Source of the DNA: an uncultured Hungatella sp.
GTDB taxonomy: Bacteria; Bacillota; Clostridia; Lachnospirales; Lachnospiraceae
DNA length: 64,000 bases
Direction: 5' to 3'
Assembly (NCBI GenBank): GCA_949879025.1
Contig: CATLBO010000002.1
Coordinates: forward strand, 20,636 to 84,635
Of the stretch, positions 61,922 to 64,000 are shown piece after piece (the first letter of the stretch is position 1; the number at the start of each line of letters is the position of its first letter). Both the position numbers and the translations under genes were made by a program. Under the pieces are notes generated by a model that made no database searches, was not told where the DNA came from, and worked only from the letters and a program-made list of their open reading frames with translations.

Positions 61922-63007
61922 ATGAAGAGACTATTGAAATATGCTTTATCCATTGCTGTCATGTCCGGCCTGGCTGTCACCCCTGTATTTGCCCAGACTG
62001 AGATCCATGTTCTGGATGTAGGCCAGGGTTTGTCTGTCCTTGTTGAATCCCGTGGACATTATATGCTTTATGATGGAGGGGACAGAGATAAGTCCAGTTT
62101 TGTAGTATCTTATCTGAAAGAAGAAAAAGTTAGTTCTTTGGACTATGTCATTGCCAGCCACTATGATGCCGATCATTTAAATGGAGTTGTGGGTGCGCTC
62201 AATGTATTTCCGGTCAAACAGGTCTTCAGTCCGGATTACACTGCAGACACAAGAGTTTTCAATTCTTTCCAATCTGTCATAGAAACAAAATCCATTGAAA
62301 GAAAACAGCCTCGAGTGGGTACTACCTATGAATTAGGTGATGCATCTTTCCAGATTCTTTCTCCATCAGGGGAAAATTATTCTGACCCCAATAACTATTC
62401 TATTGGCATTCGCATTACAGATGGTGCCAGCAGCTTCCTCATAACAGGTGATGCTGAATCTGACAGTGAAAAAGAAATATGTAAAACCAATCTGGAACTT
62501 GAAAGTAATGTATATATTATGGGGCATCATGGAAGCGGCACCTCTACCAGCTGGCAACTTTTGCAAAAAGCCACTCCCGAATATGCCATTCTATCTTGCG
62601 GAACAGGCAATACATATGGACATCCGCACATTGAATCCATGGAAAAGCTTCAGGATATGGAGATCCAGCTGCTTCGCACCGATAAGCAGGGAACTATTAT
62701 AGCATCTACAGATGGAACATCCATTGCCTGGAATACTGCTCCTTGTAATGATTACAGTACTGGAGATATTAATGATAAACCGATACAGCCTCAAAAGCAA
62801 GACACTCAAAAACAGAGTTCTAATGTAACCCAGAATCAGGTCACCACAGGCGCAGAATATATTCTAAATACATCCACAAAAAAAATACACTACCCTGACT
62901 GCAATAGTGTAAAACAGATGAAAGAAAAAAATAAAAAAGCAACTTCTGAAAGCAGAGATTCCCTGATTACTCAGGGATATAGTCCTTGCGGAAACTGCAG
63001 ACCGTAA
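61922..63007 (+). CDS. Secreted metallo-beta-lactamase-fold protein (ComEC-C-like) with a C-terminal Cys motif
   Basis: After a signal peptide (VTPVFA) comes an MBL domain similar to the C-terminal part of ComEC (HVLDVGQGLSVLVES, SHYDADHLNG, LITGDAESDSE, MGHHGSGTSTSW). A Gln/Lys/Thr-rich linker leads to a short Ada-like zinc module (KIHYPDCNSV ... GYSPCGNCRP). The architecture points to an extracellular nuclease or phosphodiesterase. Start ATG 61922 after AAAGGAAC is preferred; the ORF track start lies in the previous gene. Confidence 0.85.
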   Translation: MKRLLKYALSIAVMSGLAVTPVFAQTEIHVLDVGQGLSVLVESRGHYMLYDGGDRDKSSFVVSYLKEEKVSSLDYVIASHYDADHLNGVVGALNVFPVKQVFSPDYTADTRVFNSFQSVIETKSIERKQPRVGTTYELGDASFQILSPSGENYSDPNNYSIGIRITDGASSFLITGDAESDSEKEICKTNLELESNVYIMGHHGSGTSTSWQLLQKATPEYAILSCGTGNTYGHPHIESMEKLQDMEIQLLRTDKQGTIIASTDGTSIAWNTAPCNDYSTGDINDKPIQPQKQDTQKQSSNVTQNQVTTGAEYILNTSTKKIHYPDCNSVKQMKEKNKKATSESRDSLITQGYSPCGNCRP

Positions 63008-63027
63008 TGAATGTATTCAAAAAGATC

Positions 63028-63083
63028 GGGACTGATATAATGTGGTATTCACATACTACGTTTGTACAGTCCCCCTTTTCTTT
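63028..63083 (+). terminator. Possible terminator of the MBL gene
   Basis: GGGACTG (63028-63034) pairs with CAGTCCC (63067-63073), with an internal ATGTG/CACAT hairpin, followed by CCTTTTCTTTG. Confidence 0.5.
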
Positions 63084-63100
63084 GTAAACAAAATATTGCA

Positions 63101-63131
63101 ATAAAAAAGAATCCAGTAAATACTGGATTCT
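63101..63131 (-). terminator. Terminator of the rRNA-tRNA operon
   Basis: On the minus strand AGAATCCAGTA-TT-TACTGGATTCT followed by TTTTTTATTG. Confidence 0.9.
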
Positions 63132-63135
63132 TCCG

Positions 63136-63208
63136 TGAGCGTGCCGGGGTTCGAACCCGGGACAACTTGATTAAAAGTCAAGTGCTCTACCGACTGAGCT
63201 ACACACCC
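63136..63208 (-). tRNA. tRNA-Lys (UUU)
   Basis: A 73-nt cloverleaf, anticodon loop CTTTTAA between CTTGA and TCAAG, T-loop GGTTCGAACCC. Acceptor pairs GGGTGTG/CACGCTC. No encoded CCA. Confidence 0.95.
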
Positions 63209-63232
63209 ACAAGTCTTATGATGTAAAAAGTA

Positions 63233-63305
<73 letters not shown>

Positions 63306-63339
63306 ACATTTGCGCTTAGTCCTCAAACCTCACACAAAA

Positions 63340-63413
<74 letters not shown>

Positions 63414-63465
63414 GCAATTATTAAATTATATAATGCAATAGTAGATTTTATTCATCTATTGCGAG

Positions 63466-63547
63466 TGGGGGAAGGTGGATTCGAACCACCGAAAGCACAG
63501 CTAACAGATTTACAGTCTGCCCCCTTTGGCCACTCGGGAATTCCCCC
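63466..63547 (-). tRNA. tRNA-Tyr (GUA)
   Basis: 82 nt, class II with a long variable arm, anticodon loop CTGTAAA, acceptor GGGGGAA/TTCCCCC with A73. Confidence 0.95.
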
Positions 63548-63569
63548 ATATGATAAATTTTTATTACTA

Positions 63570-63642
63570 AGCCGATGATCGGACTCGAACCGATAACCTG
63601 CTGATTACAAATCAGCTGCTCTGCCAATTGAGCCACATCGGC
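63570..63642 (-). tRNA. tRNA-Thr (UGU)
   Basis: A 73-nt cloverleaf, anticodon loop TTTGTAA between GCTGA and TCAGC, acceptor GCCGATG/CATCGGC, U73. Confidence 0.95.
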
Positions 63643-63664
63643 ATTACATATTATGTGAAGAGAA

Positions 63665-63737
63665 TGGGGCCTATAGGGCTCGAACCTATGACCCTCTGCT
63701 TGTAAGGCAGATGCTCTCCCAGCTGAGCTAAGACCCC
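63665..63737 (-). tRNA. tRNA-Val (UAC)
   Basis: A 73-nt cloverleaf, anticodon loop CTTACAA between TCTGC and GCAGA, acceptor GGGGTCT/AGGCCCC with A73. Confidence 0.95.
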
Positions 63738-63775
63738 GTATTCACTTTCATTAAAACTTACCTTGTTTGGTAAAA

Positions 63776-63849
63776 CGACCCGGATGGGATTCGAACCCAC
63801 GACCTCCGCCGTGACAGGGCGGCGCTCTAACCAGCTGAGCCACCAGGCC
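63776..63849 (-). tRNA. tRNA-Asp (GUC)
   Basis: A 74-nt cloverleaf, anticodon loop CTGTCAC between CCGCC and GGCGG, acceptor GGCCTGG/CCGGGTC with G73. Confidence 0.95.
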
Positions 63850-63951
63850 ATTCCTTACTTTAAGGGAATCTATATGCCCTCAAAACCACATACTGCACTA
63901 TATCCTTCCTCTTCATCCTTCTTCGTCCACTTCTTCCACGCTTCCTTCTCT

Positions 63952-64000
63952 GGTCAAGCCCTCGACCGATTAGTATCAGTCAGCTCCATGCGTCTCCGCA
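63952..64000 (-). rRNA. 23S rRNA, 3' end (rest outside window)
   Basis: On the minus strand the conserved 23S end is visible: GAGCTGACTGATACTAAT followed by GGTCGAGGGCTTGACC. The gene continues beyond the right edge. The 102 bases between it and tRNA-Asp do not contain a 5S gene. Confidence 0.88.

Overview
The window looks like a chromosome segment of an anaerobic, gut-type Clostridia bacterium, most likely a Lachnospiraceae member. Supporting signs are an AccD-AccA fusion inside a FabK-type fatty-acid operon, [FeFe]-hydrogenase maturases, NfnAB, a rubredoxin fusion, the PSP1/RicT gene, and many strong AGGAGG ribosome binding sites. Species cannot be fixed from the sequence alone.

Layout. 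1-1.3 kb: the 3' end of a type III restriction (Res) gene and a degraded stretch. 1.3-6.3 kb (minus): hydE-hydF joined by overlaps to a NitT/TauT-like ABC importer. 6.3-8.4 kb (plus): a TetR regulator with two palindromic operators around a consensus promoter, then two small membrane proteins, one of the DUF2871 family. 8.6-18 kb (plus): a YheO-type regulator, a YgeW knotted carbamoyltransferase, a BMP-type nucleoside ABC importer, an Asp/Glu/hydantoin racemase and a hydantoinase-like amidohydrolase. 18-21 kb: two divergent MATE exporters. 21-26 kb (minus): xanthine-dehydrogenase-like molybdenum hydroxylase followed by NfnA and NfnB. 26.4-39.6 kb: a second YheO-type regulator, a minus-strand operon (urate/xanthine permease, ssnA, ygfK, hyuA) and a divergent plus-strand operon (ygeX, ygeY, second ygeW, carbamate kinase). 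39.7-40.7 kb: rubredoxin-flavin reductase fusion and an N-terminally truncated Fur/PerR gene. 40.8-51.9 kb (minus): a complete FAS-II operon (fabH, acpP, fabK, fabD, fabG, fabF, accB, fabZ, accC, accDA, nitronate monooxygenase). 52-61.4 kb (minus): a MATE exporter, two secreted proteins, then rsmI, trmN, ricT, holB, a thymidylate-kinase-like gene and an Orn/Lys/Arg decarboxylase. 61.6-63 kb (plus): a small conserved protein and a secreted metallo-beta-lactamase-fold protein. 63.1-64 kb (minus): seven tRNA genes directly behind the 3' end of a 23S rRNA gene.

The centrepiece is the 8.6-39.6 kb purine-catabolism supercluster. Purine is imported by the NCS2 permease, and modified by the Mo-hydroxylase, SsnA, YgfK and HyuA. 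The ring-opened products are broken down by YgeX/YgeY, and carbamoyl phosphate from YgeW is used by carbamate kinase to make ATP. NfnAB may connect the hydroxylase to the ferredoxin/NAD(P)H pools. The first ygeW locus appears to be a rewired copy. Its promoter and leader match those of ygeX, and it keeps a nine-codon stub that resembles the start of ygeX. Both YheO-type regulators share promoter sequence and a repeat in the leader, and three operon promoters in the supercluster share an AT-rich box, which suggests a common regulon.
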